In this document: in pieces, positions 15,477-24,844 of the stretch
Layout: the number at the start of each line of letters is the position of its first letter
How positions within the stretch are numbered: the stretch's first letter is position 1
From: CAYNTC01 sp964432925
GTDB taxonomy: Bacteria > Planctomycetota > Phycisphaerae > Sedimentisphaerales > Anaerobacaceae
Length of the DNA stretch: 30,284 nt
Direction: 5' to 3'
Assembly: GCA_964432925.1 (NCBI GenBank)
Contig: CAYSPM010000012.1
Span: 1 to 30,284 of the forward strand
Translations under genes and position numbers: made by a program
Notes under the pieces: model-generated
What the model saw: the letters and a program-made list of their open reading frames with translations, nothing else
Databases searched by the model: none
What the model was told of the DNA's origin: nothing

Positions 15477-16846
15477 ATGTTATTTCACACGTGGTCGTTT
15501 CTACTTTTTTTTCTAATCTTTTATCCGCTCTATCTGGCGTTGAAAGAAACCAGGTTAAGACTCCCGTTTCTTTTTGCTGCTTCTTATTTTTTCTATGCTT
15601 GTTTTAGTCCCTTGTACCTTGTTCTTATTACGTATTCGACGCTGATTGACTACACAGCAGTTGCACGCATGGAGAAAAGCGGGCATAAAAAAATTTGGCT
15701 TGCAGTAAGTATCGTGAATAGTCTTTGTCTTTTGGGCTTCTTCAAATACGCAGGTTTCGTCGCTGACAATTTAAGTTATCTTTTGTCAACCCTGGGCCTA
15801 TCATATAGATTTCCAGAACCAGGGATTTTACTGCCGATCGGCATATCATTCTATGTTCTTCAGTCACTGGGCTACGTGGTCGACCACTATCGGGGAAATA
15901 TTGAAAGAGAAAAGAGCTTTTTAAGATATGCGACGTTCGTATCATTTTTCCCCAGGCTGGTTGCCGGGCCCATCGAAAGAGCCAAGAATCTGCTTCCACA
16001 GTTGCGCGAGAACTCTGCGGTATCCCTGGAAGATGTTACCGATGGGGCTTCGCTTTTTGTAACGGGCTTATTTAAGAAGGTAGCTTTAGCGGATTATTTT
16101 GCGCTGTACGTCGATAAGGTTTATGCAAATCCCAATCAATTCCAATCGCCGGCATTGATACTTGCGACGTTTCTATTTGCGTGGCAAATCTATTTTGACT
16201 TCAGTGGCTACACGGACATGGCTCGCGGGGTAGCAAGGATGATGGGCATTCGACTAACATTAAACTTTAACAATCCGTATCTGGCAACCGGGCTTGGAGA
16301 TTTCTGGGCCAGATGGCATATAAGCCTTTCCTCATGGTTTAAGGACTATGTTTATATCCCGCTGGGAGGCAACCGAAGAGGCAGGCTCAACACGTACAAA
16401 AATATGTTTTTGACCATGGTGATTTCAGGCCTATGGCATGGTGCTGCATGGACGTTCGTTGTCTGGGCTGTTGTGCATGTTCTTGGACGTTTTGCAACAC
16501 GCGAGCTGGAACGGTCTTTGTTTTATAAAGAAAAGGTGCCGAGATTAGTCAAACAACTGCTAATTTTTCTGTTTGTTATGTTTGCATGGATTTTCTTTCG
16601 GGCTGAGAGCATCGGCGATGCCGGGGTGATTATAAAAAGGATTTTCTGCACCGGCTTTACAGATCCGAAGTGCCCTGTTTGGGCGCTAATTTTGATTTTT
16701 GCTGCGTGGCTCTATCAATTCATTTACGAATCTATGTTCAGACGTTGGCTGGAATTGGCGGTGGTGCGCATAGGGATTGTTTTATTCATGGTTCTTTACC
16801 TTATGATTTGCGCTCCTTCAAGTGAGCGGGCATTTATTTATCTGCA
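15477..16846 (+). CDS. MBOAT family O-acyltransferase (AlgI-like), 3' end in gap
   Basis: A multi-pass membrane O-acyltransferase of the AlgI/DltB type, which passes acyl (usually acetyl) groups across the membrane to polysaccharide or other extracellular hydroxyls. About 456 residues are visible with many transmembrane helices. Family blocks include FFKYAGFVADNL, LLPIGISFYVLQSLGYVVD, FPRLVAGPIERA, YFDFSGYTDMARG, NFNNPYLA, DFWARWHISLSSWFKDYVYI and SGLWHGAAWTFVVW, with invariant His321. The last visible codons read AFIYLQ; AlgI-like proteins often end FIYFQF, so only a few codons and the stop are lost in the gap. It starts 11 bases after the deacetylase stop with AAAGGG in the spacer, so it is probably co-transcribed. 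The SGNH-type protein downstream is the usual partner type. Confidence 0.9.
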
Positions 16847-16946
16847 NNNNNNNNNNNNNNNNNNNNNNNNNNNNNNNNNNNNNNNNNNNNNNNNNNNNNN
16901 NNNNNNNNNNNNNNNNNNNNNNNNNNNNNNNNNNNNNNNNNNNNNN
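16847..16946. other. Assembly gap (100 N)
   Basis: Exactly 100 Ns between the MBOAT gene and the SGNH-type gene. The flanks suggest only the last codons of one and the first codons of the other are missing, so the real gap could be short. Confidence 0.99.
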
Positions 16947-16947
16947 G

Positions 16948-18021
16948 GCGTCCTTTAGCTCCAATAGCATTCGATTGTCAGGGCGTGAGTGGGTGTTTGT
17001 AGGAATTGCTCTGGCGGTATTATTGCATTTTGGGCCTGCGCTCTGGGAGAAGATAGAACCTTTTGAGCGGGGGATTGATTATCGCCTGCCTTACGAATTG
17101 AGCAATGACTATTGGTTGTATAGCCGATACTGCCGGTGGGCTTGCCGAAGGTACGATACTATTGTGATAGGTGATTCGGTTGTCTGGGGACACTATGTCC
17201 CCAGGGACGCCACATTGTCACATTATCTTAACGACATCGCAGGCCAGGAGCGGTTTGCAAATCTTGGTGTAGATGGCATACATCCGGCAGCATTGGCTGG
17301 CTTGATTCGGTACTATGGCCGAGTGATCTCGGATAAGCAGGTCATCCTGCATTTTAATCCGTTGTGGATGAGCTCCAGAAAGCATGACCTGCAGATAGAG
17401 AAAGAGTTTCGCTTTAACCATCCGAAGTTAGTAGCACAATTTAGGCCGAGAATTCCCTGCTATACAGAGTCATTTAGTAAAAGATTGTCGGTTGTTGTGC
17501 AGCGTTATTCACCATTCTTTATTTGGATTCAGCACCTCAGGCTTGTGTATTTCGATGGTATGGATATTTCAACGTGGACGTTGAAATATCCATATAAGAA
17601 TCTTTTTGAAGTTATCATTCCAAGAAGGTCTGTGCCCGACGACAACGAAGTGTACGAGCAAGCATCGTGGAAGGAAAAGGGTATAGTGAAAAGAGAGATT
17701 CCATGGGTTGAGCCGGGGACATCGTTGCAATGGAGGTTCTTTAAGCAAACGCTAGAGCTTTTACAGGCGAGAGGTAACAGACTATTTGTACTCGTTGGGC
17801 CTTTCAACGAATACATGCTACGGGCAGAAAGCAAAGAAAATTATGAGCAGATAAAAACTGAAATTGAAAGCTGGCTGAAGAAAAAGAGGATTGCATATTA
17901 TATACCTCCAGTTCTACCGAGTGAATTCTATCGTGATGCCAGCCATCCTATTGCCGAGGGATATGAGATGCTTGCAGAAGAGATCATAGAGAACCCGTCA
18001 TTCAGGTCAAGCATCCGTTGA
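16948..18021 (+). CDS. SGNH/GDSL-type protein, AlgJ/AlgX-like partner of MBOAT, 5' end in gap
   Basis: A membrane-anchored SGNH-hydrolase-fold protein. 357 residues follow the gap: a short cytoplasmic stretch, one membrane segment (WVFVGIALAVLLHFGPALW), then the SGNH domain. Block I is VIGDSVVWG (GDS at 17170-17178), block II is FANLGVDGIHP, block III is probably LHFNPLW, and the catalytic Asp/His box is DASHPIAEGY (17935-17946). Such proteins work with MBOAT acyltransferases as the periplasmic acetyl-transfer or esterase component. The start codon lies in the gap, probably within about 30 codons of the first visible residue. An M at 16822 in this frame lies inside the MBOAT gene and is not the start. 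The 3' end overlaps the convergent POT gene by 15 bases. Confidence 0.8.
   Translation, partial: ASFSSNSIRLSGREWVFVGIALAVLLHFGPALWEKIEPFERGIDYRLPYELSNDYWLYSRYCRWACRRYDTIVIGDSVVWGHYVPRDATLSHYLNDIAGQERFANLGVDGIHPAALAGLIRYYGRVISDKQVILHFNPLWMSSRKHDLQIEKEFRFNHPKLVAQFRPRIPCYTESFSKRLSVVVQRYSPFFIWIQHLRLVYFDGMDISTWTLKYPYKNLFEVIIPRRSVPDDNEVYEQASWKEKGIVKREIPWVEPGTSLQWRFFKQTLELLQARGNRLFVLVGPFNEYMLRAESKENYEQIKTEIESWLKKKRIAYYIPPVLPSEFYRDASHPIAEGYEMLAEEIIENPSFRSSIR
17559..17594. repeat. Perfect 36-base hairpin inside the SGNH gene
   Basis: Left arm 17559-17574, loop TGGA at 17575-17578, right arm 17579-17594: 16 paired bases without a mismatch. It is fully within coding sequence (residues reading FDGMDISTWTLKYPYK). 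This is far longer than expected by chance at one site, though not impossible across 30 kb. Confidence 0.9.
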
Positions 18022-19374
18022 TGGTTCTACAGGGGCTTCGTCCTGGATATAGTCCCTGACTTTGTACCGCGCAGCGAGAGGCACAAACAAAACCGCCGTC
18101 ACCAACATCGCAATTGCGAAAAACCAGTAGTATTGTGGCCCCGTAAGCTTGGTGGTACCATCTTCATTCTCAATGAACCAATTGACAGCCGCGGTAAATG
18201 CGTTACCCAAGGATATTGACAATAGGAAGAGCGCTTGTATGAAGGACTTCATCCTTTTAGGTGCCTGTGTGTATGAGAACTCAAGGCACGTGATGGATAC
18301 CATTATTTCAGCAGCGGTAAGAATTACATAAGCAAGCCCCTGCCAGCCGATGCTTGGCTTGTACCCAGCGACAATCCGCACTTCAATCCAGGCTGACACG
18401 ACAAAAGACAGAGCTGTCACAAACAGACCGATTGAGATCTTGCGAAGTGCCGTTAAAGGGTACACTCTGTTTATAGCAGGATAGATCACATAAGAAAACA
18501 GAGGAATCATAACCAATATTAAAAAAGGATTTATGGATTGAGGTTGCGCAGGTAGCCAGGTAAATCCTAACCACTTAAGATTCATATTTCCCGCCTGCAA
18601 TACCCACGCGGACTGCGACTGGTAAAACAGTGAAAAGAACATAGCCACAAACAGATAAAGTACAGATAGCCTTCCAATGGCTTTAAGTCCTTCACCGCTG
18701 AAGCTTTCCTTGACAAAGCCGATGCCCGCAGCGGGAATATGCACGAATTTCTTTCGTCCCAGCCAATAGGCGATGGTCGCCAAAATCATTAGCACAGCGG
18801 GGACACCGAAGCCGATAAAAGGACCATATTTATCCAACAGCCAGGGACAGAGGAACATAGATATGCAGGCTCCCAGATTAATGGCAAAGTAGAACCATGC
18901 ATACGCCTTGGATATCAGATGCTCATTTGTTTTTCCGAACTGGTCGCCGACATTAGCAGAGACACAAGGTTTGATTACACCCGAACCGATAGCCATCAGG
19001 ACCAGACCAGCTCCAAGCCCCATGCGGGTGTGGTCCAATGTCAGGGCCACAAATCCTACACAATACACCAGGCAAAAATATATTATCGTCTTGTATTTAG
19101 CCAACCAGATATCTGAGATCAGCGCACCTATAATCGGTAAGAAATATACCGCGGAGTTGAACAGGTGAAACCAGGTTTTAGCCTGCTCATCTGACATAAC
19201 GTTGAGTGCGCCGCCATCTCGACGCATTAGATAATTGGTCATAAAAATAACCAGAATGGAAGTCATGCCATAAAATGCGAAGCGCTCAGCCGTTTCATTG
19301 GAGAGGATATACAGTATGCCCGCAGGCATTTTTTTCGAGGCAAGCGGCGCGGTTAGATATGTGCCTTTAGCCAT
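18007..19374 (-). CDS. POT/PTR family proton-dependent oligopeptide transporter
   Basis: An inner-membrane carrier importing di- and tripeptides with protons. It has 455 residues and about 12 helices. The family signature in helix 1, ETAERFAFYGM, is the ExxERFxYYG motif that binds protons and peptide. Further conserved pieces are FLPIIGALISDIWLAKYKTI, GSGVIKPCVSANVGDQFG (PTR2 pattern) and AWFYFAINLGACIS. The last helix pair lies near residues 390-445. No clear Shine-Dalgarno precedes ATG 19374. It is transcribed divergently from the M2 dipeptidase and overlaps the SGNH gene tail to tail. With the dipeptidase and the OPT carrier it suggests peptide use. Confidence 0.9.
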   Translation of the reverse strand: MAKGTYLTAPLASKKMPAGILYILSNETAERFAFYGMTSILVIFMTNYLMRRDGGALNVMSDEQAKTWFHLFNSAVYFLPIIGALISDIWLAKYKTIIYFCLVYCVGFVALTLDHTRMGLGAGLVLMAIGSGVIKPCVSANVGDQFGKTNEHLISKAYAWFYFAINLGACISMFLCPWLLDKYGPFIGFGVPAVLMILATIAYWLGRKKFVHIPAAGIGFVKESFSGEGLKAIGRLSVLYLFVAMFFSLFYQSQSAWVLQAGNMNLKWLGFTWLPAQPQSINPFLILVMIPLFSYVIYPAINRVYPLTALRKISIGLFVTALSFVVSAWIEVRIVAGYKPSIGWQGLAYVILTAAEIMVSITCLEFSYTQAPKRMKSFIQALFLLSISLGNAFTAAVNWFIENEDGTTKLTGPQYYWFFAIAMLVTAVLFVPLAARYKVRDYIQDEAPVEPSTDA

Positions 19375-19731
19375 AACAGTTTATAAGATTTGCTTTTTCT
19401 AAGCTAATTGTCATCAACTGTTTTTAAGACTAATAAAACCCTTATTCCTTCTCACGAGTTTTCTAATAATATATTAGGACGAACGGCAGTGCAAAGAAGA
19501 AATCTTTCAGTATTTAAAATACTTAGGACTGTATCTTAGCTATTATGATGTGATAGATTTGTTAGTAGAGCCGATTTTGACGAACTGGCTTGATTTCGAC
19601 ATCCACAACTGGTAGTATCTTTCGGCAATAGTGGACCATATTCATAAAATTATGAGGACATCTACAGGCAATATTGGTAGCAAGGCTAAGGCAACTGACA
19701 CTGTGTCTGTTTAGGAAAGGAGTGCGATAAA
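19375..19731. other. Divergent promoter region between POT transporter and M2 dipeptidase
   Basis: About 357 bases. It contains a possible plus-strand promoter (separate entry) and AT-rich DNA near the POT start. A 61-codon minus-strand open stretch at 19562-19747 covers this promoter and the dipeptidase start and is probably spurious. Confidence 0.5.
19590..19618 (+). promoter_or_regulatory. Possible sigma-70 promoter of M2 dipeptidase gene
   Basis: TTGATT at 19590-19595 and TAGTAT at 19613-19618 are spaced by 17 bases, giving a leader of roughly 107 bases before ATG 19732. The match is modest. Confidence 0.3.
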
Positions 19732-21411
19732 ATGAAAACTCTCTCAATATTCGCTTCTACGTTGATGTTGATCGTTGTCCTTATTGGTTACGCCCCAAAC
19801 ACAAAGGAGCAGCAGTTGCAGAGTTTTATAAATGCTCATGTGGACAAAATCAAACCAATGGCCAAACAAGCAAATCTTGCCTATTGGGACGCGGCGATCA
19901 GCGGCAAGCCGGAGGATTATGATAGAGTAAGCAAACTAACTCTCGAAATTCGCCAGATTTATAGCAATCCTAAAGAGTTTGGATTCTTGAAAGAGATGAA
20001 GGAAACCGAACAGATAAAGGAACGGATATTGGCCCGGCAACTGGATTTTCTATACAACGCTTATTTGAGTAATCAGATTGAGCCGGAGCTGCTCAAACAG
20101 ATTGTTGAACTGAGCACTGAAATTGAAAAGAACTTCAGTACTTTCCGCGGGAAAATTGAAGATAAAGAAGTCACCACCAACGAGATCAAAGAAGTTCTCA
20201 AGACCGAGACCTATTCAGAAAAGAGAAAGAAGGCCTGGCTTGCCAGTAAACAAGTTGGCCCCGTGGTCGCCAACGATCTTATCCGGCTGATTAAGCTTCG
20301 TAATCAAGCTGCGCGAAAGTTAGGTTTCGATAATTATCACACACTTTCGCTAACCGTAGCCGAGCAAACTGTGGAGGAACTGGATGAGATTTTTGCCGAG
20401 CTTTACGAGCTGACCAACAAGCCCTTCGCTGAGCTAAAAGCTGAATTAGATGGTATCCTGGCCGCGAAATACGGTGTCGATGTCGCCGAACTTATGCCGT
20501 GGCATTACCATGACCCGTTCTTCCAGGAAACGCCAATGGTCTACGATCTTAATCTGGACGTGTACTACCAGGACAAGGATGTGAAAGAATTAGCAAAGAA
20601 ATTCTACGCAGGTATCGACCTGCCGACCGACTCAATACTTGCCAGCAGCGATCTATATGAGCGTGAGGGTAAAAACCCACACGCGTTTTGTACAGATATT
20701 GACCGGCAGGGTGACGTGCGCATACTCTGTAATCTTAAGAACAACGAGACATGGATGGAGACTATTCTACACGAACTGGGCCATGCCGTTTACGATAAAT
20801 ACCATGATCCTGATGTGCCCTATATTCTAAGGGAGCCGGCTCATATTTTTACTACCGAGGCTATCGCCATGTTCTTCGGCAGGCTAAGTCGTAATCCAGC
20901 CTGGATGCAGCAGATGTTGGGCTTGTCAGATGAGCAACGCGCAGAGATTGAGAAAGTTAGCAACAAATATGCACAGCTCAAGCAATTGATTTTTGTTCGC
21001 TGGGCTATGGTCATGTATGATTTTGAAAAGGCCCTTTATGCAAATCCGGATCAGGATTTGAATCAGCTCTGGTGGGACATGGTTGAGAAATATCAACTCG
21101 TCAAGCAACCGCCGGGCAGGGATGAACCTGACTGGGCCTCAAAGATACATTTTACGATCGCGCCATGTTATTATCACAACTATGTGCTCGGCGAGTTGTT
21201 GGCTTCCCAACTGCACCATTATATTGTCAACAACGTTATCAAGCTTGATTCAGACCATGATGTTAGTTACGTTGACCAGAAAAAGGTTGGGCAGTTCCTG
21301 ACCGAGAAGGTTTTTGAGCCTGGAGCAGTTTATCGTTGGAACAAGATGATCAGCCGGGCAACAGGCGAGTCCCTGACGCCAATGTATTTTGTGCAGCAAT
21401 TTATCAAATAA
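19732..21411 (+). CDS. Exported M2 family (ACE-like) peptidyl-dipeptidase
   Basis: A zinc metallopeptidase related to angiotensin-converting enzyme, which releases C-terminal dipeptides from oligopeptides. It has 559 residues. A signal peptide (core STLMLIVVLIGY) is followed by a mostly helical gluzincin fold. The zinc site is HELGH at residues 347-351 with the third ligand Glu376 in FTTEAIAMFFGRL. A conserved C-terminal block, YYHNYVLGELLASQL, matches M2 substrate-site residues. The start has a strong site, AAAGGAG, nine bases before ATG 19732. It is monocistronic in appearance, with a terminator at 21421. The POT carrier next to it could import its products. M3 (thimet) peptidase is the alternative, but the C-terminal block favours M2. 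Confidence 0.9.
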   Translation: MKTLSIFASTLMLIVVLIGYAPNTKEQQLQSFINAHVDKIKPMAKQANLAYWDAAISGKPEDYDRVSKLTLEIRQIYSNPKEFGFLKEMKETEQIKERILARQLDFLYNAYLSNQIEPELLKQIVELSTEIEKNFSTFRGKIEDKEVTTNEIKEVLKTETYSEKRKKAWLASKQVGPVVANDLIRLIKLRNQAARKLGFDNYHTLSLTVAEQTVEELDEIFAELYELTNKPFAELKAELDGILAAKYGVDVAELMPWHYHDPFFQETPMVYDLNLDVYYQDKDVKELAKKFYAGIDLPTDSILASSDLYEREGKNPHAFCTDIDRQGDVRILCNLKNNETWMETILHELGHAVYDKYHDPDVPYILREPAHIFTTEAIAMFFGRLSRNPAWMQQMLGLSDEQRAEIEKVSNKYAQLKQLIFVRWAMVMYDFEKALYANPDQDLNQLWWDMVEKYQLVKQPPGRDEPDWASKIHFTIAPCYYHNYVLGELLASQLHHYIVNNVIKLDSDHDVSYVDQKKVGQFLTEKVFEPGAVYRWNKMISRATGESLTPMYFVQQFIK

Positions 21412-21420
21412 ATATTTAGC

Positions 21421-21450
21421 CCCACGTTTTACGTGGGCTTATTGTTCTTT
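21421..21450 (+). terminator. Intrinsic terminator after M2 dipeptidase
   Basis: CCCACGT (21421-21427), loop TTT, ACGTGGG (21431-21437), then the T-rich tail CTTATTGTTCTTT. It begins nine bases after the stop codon, so it ends the dipeptidase transcript and isolates it from the R-M genes. Confidence 0.75.
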
Positions 21451-21596
21451 GCGGGTGCATAATGGATTTGCAGGAACAATCTTTCTACACAGAGCTACGT
21501 ATGCCAACCACTAACCAATTATGGGGGATTTGTTTGACTACAAAGAATAGTTGGGATAGTTTGTTGGTGGAATGGAGAGAATTGTAAAGGTATCCT

Positions 21597-24500
21597 ATGA
21601 CAGGTGACGTGTTCGATCAATACCTTAAAGAGATAAACAGAGCGTATCTGCAGGGTAACGCAACAGAGCATACACATCGATCGGCGCTGAAGAATCTCGT
21701 TGAATCGCTATGTGATAATATAACAGTGACAAACGAGCCAAAACGGCGGACAGACTGTGGGGCGCCAGATATGCTGGTTTCTCGGAGAAAAAGAAATATC
21801 GATTTCAGGATCGGCTATATCGAGTGTAAGGATATAGGGACAATTCTTAAACAAGAAGAAAAAACGGAGCAAATAAAGAAACGATATTTACCAAGCCTGC
21901 ATAATTTTATTCTCACTAACTATATCGAGTTTCGTTGGTACACAAATGGAGAACTTCGATTATCAGGAATATTGGCACGTGAAGGAGAAAGTGGAGCATT
22001 TATAGCAACAGAGGCGTCTCAGACTGAAATAGAGGAACTTCTTCGTGGTTTTTTAGAACATGAGCCGGAGAAAATAGCGAGTGCAAAAGAATTGGCAGTG
22101 CGTATGGGACACATGGCTCAGATGCTGCGAGATGTTACAAAAAGGACATTCGGTCAAGAGCAAGAAGAGGGGACGCTTCATAGCCAGTTTGAGGCATTCC
22201 GAGAGGTACTTATACATAATTTGACGCCAGAGCAGTTCGCGGATATGTACGCACAGACGATATGCTATGGTCTTTTTACGGCTCGGTGCCATATAGAGGA
22301 TATGACAATATTCGGACCGGACAAATTCGCCGCGTTTCATGGAATGAATGAAAAACCACAGGAGTTCTCGCGAAAAGATGCTGCATATCTTTTGCCAAAG
22401 ACGAATCCTTTTTTGCGGAAGATGTTCAATCATATTGCAGGTCCTGATCTGGATGACCGGATAGCGTGGTTTGTAGATGATGTGGTTGCTCTTTTACGGC
22501 AGGCGGATATGGGGGTGATCTTGAGGGATTTTGCACGGCGAAAAGGACGCAGAGACCCGGTCGTTCATTTCTACGAAACTTTTCTGGCTGAATATGACCC
22601 AAAGATGCGAAAAAAACGCGGCGTCTATTATACGCCCGATGAGGTCGTTTCCTATATTGTTAGGAGCATCGATTGGCTTTTAAAGGAAAAGTTTAGCCTG
22701 AAGCGCGGATTGGCAGATGAATCGAAAATCCAAGTCGAGGGGAGAGAGACTCATAAGGTATTAATACTTGACCCGGCAGTAGGGACAGGGACATTTTTAT
22801 TTGAGGTAATTGACCAGGTTTACAGGAAGTTCAAACGGCAGAAAGGGATGTGGTCTGCATACGTTAGAGAACACCTGCTTCCGAGGCTGTTTGGATTTGA
22901 ACTACAGATGGCTCCGTATGCGGTATGTCATATGAAGCTCGGTTTGCAGTTGGCAGAAACAGGGTACGACTTTGAAAGTGACGAACGCTTGGGTATATAT
23001 CTTACAAATACGCTTGAGGAGGCTGAAGAAGTTGCCAAGCCTCTTTTTGCTCAATGGTTAAGTGAGGAGGCGAGAGAAGCGAATAAAGTTAAGAAAGATC
23101 TTCCAATAATTGTAGTTCTAGGCAATCCACCTTATGCTGGGATTTCAGCGAATCGCGGAGAGTGGATAACTGATCTAATAAAGTCCTATCGGGAGGTGGA
23201 CGGCCAACCACTTGGCGAGAAAAAGGTTTGGTTGAAAAATGATTATGTGAAGTTCATTCGTTTTGGACAGTGGCGGATCGAACAAACTGGATATGGGATA
23301 TTAGGATTTATTACTGACCACAGTTATCTTGATAGTCCAACTTTCCGAGGGATGCGGCAAAGCTTAATGAATACTTTCGGAGAGATTTACATATTGAATC
23401 TTCACGGTAACAGCAAACGTCAAGAAAAAACACCATCAGGAGATAAGGACGAATGTGTATTTGATATAATGGAGGGGACGGCAATTACGCTCCTTGTTAG
23501 AAATGGTGGACATGAAACTCCCAGGGTTTACTACACTGATATTTGGGGGAAACGCGAGGATAAATATCAGATTTTACTTAAAATGGATGCAAAAGAAACA
23601 GATTGGATGGAGCTATCACCGTCAGGGCCCTTTTATGAATTTGTTCCAAGTGACGGCAGACTAAAAAGTGAGTATGAAACGTCTCCAAAAGTAACAGAGG
23701 TATTTATAGTTGGTTCCAATGGCGTTCAGACTTCGCGTGATACAATGGTCATAGGTTGGTCAAAAGACAAAGTTCTAAGGCGTTTTGAATGGATACGAGA
23801 TAAAAGGGTAACAGATGAACAAATAAGAAGGAAAATGGAGACAGAAGATCGCGAGTTTTGGAGTTTAGGCGAGGCAAGAAATGCACTGAGGAGAAAAAGC
23901 GACTGGAGAAATTGTGTGAAGGAATACCTCTATCGGCCTTTTGACCGCCGTTGGCTCTTTGCATGTGACATATTTGTTCATCGGCTGAGACTAGATGTTA
24001 TGCAGCATTTCTCAGAGACGAATTTGGGGATATGTGTAGGGCGTGCTGGGGTCGTCCGGAGTGGTGCATGGGACTTGGTATTTTGTACAGATTGGATGTG
24101 CGATCATAATATTTTTTATCGCGGTAGCAGCCTCAATTTCCCTTTGTATCTTTATGTGAGCGACAAAGATCAAAAATTTTCTCAAACATCAGAATGGAAA
24201 ACCGATGAAAACGGTCGTGAGCCGAATCTGTCACCTGAGTTTGTGGAAGAGTTGACCAGGCATGTAAGCTTACAGTTTGTTAGTGATGGTCGTGGAGATT
24301 TGAAAAAAACTTTTGGACCAGAGGATGTATTTGCTTATATCTATGGCGTGTTGCATTCGCCGGAGTATCGCACGAGATACGCAGAATTTTTGAAGATAGA
24401 TTTTCCGCGGATTCCGTGGCCGAAAGATAGGGGGATTTTCCGGGAGGTCTGTAAGGTTGGAGGGCAATTAGTAAAGCTGCATTTAATGGAGGCGGAGATT

Positions 24501-24824
24501 TTAGAAGATGAGAAGAAGCAACCGAGCTTTCCAAAAGAAGGCAGCCGGATTGTAGAAAAAGGTTATCCAAAATATGTAGCAATGGCTGAAAAACCGGAGA
24601 AAGCCAAGGTCTATATCAACAAAGACCAGTACTTTGAGGGAGTTCAGTCTGACGTATGGAAATTTCATATCGGTGGATATCAGGTTTGCGAAAAATGGCT
24701 GAAGGATAAGCGCGGCAGAGAGCTATCATATGATGATATTAAACACTATCAGAAGATAATAGTAACATTGACAGAGACGATTAAGTTAATGAATGAGCCT
24801 TGCTTAAGGGAGATGTTTCAATAA
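21597..24824 (+). CDS. Type IIG/ISP-like restriction-modification enzyme without helicase
   Basis: A 1075-residue fused nuclease, adenine-N6 methylase and specificity protein. Residues about 1-150 are a PD-(D/E)xK nuclease: Asp58 (GAPDML), Glu76-x-Lys78 (YIECKD). A helical connector runs to about 330. The N6-methylase has motif I LDPAVGTGTFLFEV (Asp392 to Thr399) and motif IV GNPPYAG (Asn510-Tyr513). The C-terminal half carries the type ISP target-recognition pattern (YRPFDRRWLFACDIFVHR; then FAYIYGVLHSPEYRTRYAEF). Classic type ISP enzymes (LlaGI, LlaBIII, about 1570 residues) have a superfamily 2 helicase between nuclease and methylase; none is present here, so it should work more like type IIG. 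AAGG lies six bases before the ATG. Codon use looks more AT-rich than in neighbours. Confidence 0.88.
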   Translation: MTGDVFDQYLKEINRAYLQGNATEHTHRSALKNLVESLCDNITVTNEPKRRTDCGAPDMLVSRRKRNIDFRIGYIECKDIGTILKQEEKTEQIKKRYLPSLHNFILTNYIEFRWYTNGELRLSGILAREGESGAFIATEASQTEIEELLRGFLEHEPEKIASAKELAVRMGHMAQMLRDVTKRTFGQEQEEGTLHSQFEAFREVLIHNLTPEQFADMYAQTICYGLFTARCHIEDMTIFGPDKFAAFHGMNEKPQEFSRKDAAYLLPKTNPFLRKMFNHIAGPDLDDRIAWFVDDVVALLRQADMGVILRDFARRKGRRDPVVHFYETFLAEYDPKMRKKRGVYYTPDEVVSYIVRSIDWLLKEKFSLKRGLADESKIQVEGRETHKVLILDPAVGTGTFLFEVIDQVYRKFKRQKGMWSAYVREHLLPRLFGFELQMAPYAVCHMKLGLQLAETGYDFESDERLGIYLTNTLEEAEEVAKPLFAQWLSEEAREANKVKKDLPIIVVLGNPPYAGISANRGEWITDLIKSYREVDGQPLGEKKVWLKNDYVKFIRFGQWRIEQTGYGILGFITDHSYLDSPTFRGMRQSLMNTFGEIYILNLHGNSKRQEKTPSGDKDECVFDIMEGTAITLLVRNGGHETPRVYYTDIWGKREDKYQILLKMDAKETDWMELSPSGPFYEFVPSDGRLKSEYETSPKVTEVFIVGSNGVQTSRDTMVIGWSKDKVLRRFEWIRDKRVTDEQIRRKMETEDREFWSLGEARNALRRKSDWRNCVKEYLYRPFDRRWLFACDIFVHRLRLDVMQHFSETNLGICVGRAGVVRSGAWDLVFCTDWMCDHNIFYRGSSLNFPLYLYVSDKDQKFSQTSEWKTDENGREPNLSPEFVEELTRHVSLQFVSDGRGDLKKTFGPEDVFAYIYGVLHSPEYRTRYAEFLKIDFPRIPWPKDRGIFREVCKVGGQLVKLHLMEAEILEDEKKQPSFPKEGSRIVEKGYPKYVAMAEKPEKAKVYINKDQYFEGVQSDVWKFHIGGYQVCEKWLKDKRGRELSYDDIKHYQKIIVTLTETIKLMNEPCLREMFQ

Positions 24825-24844
24825 ATTCAAAAAGCACGGTTTAA

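Noticed and set aside
16822..16960. Apparent start of the SGNH gene at 16822 and continuation of the MBOAT frame through the gap to 16958
   Set aside because: Both depend on reading across 100 placeholder Ns; 16822 lies inside the MBOAT coding sequence.
22053..22433. Minus-strand 126-codon frame opposite the R-M gene
   Set aside because: Antisense to conserved connector sequence, no binding site.
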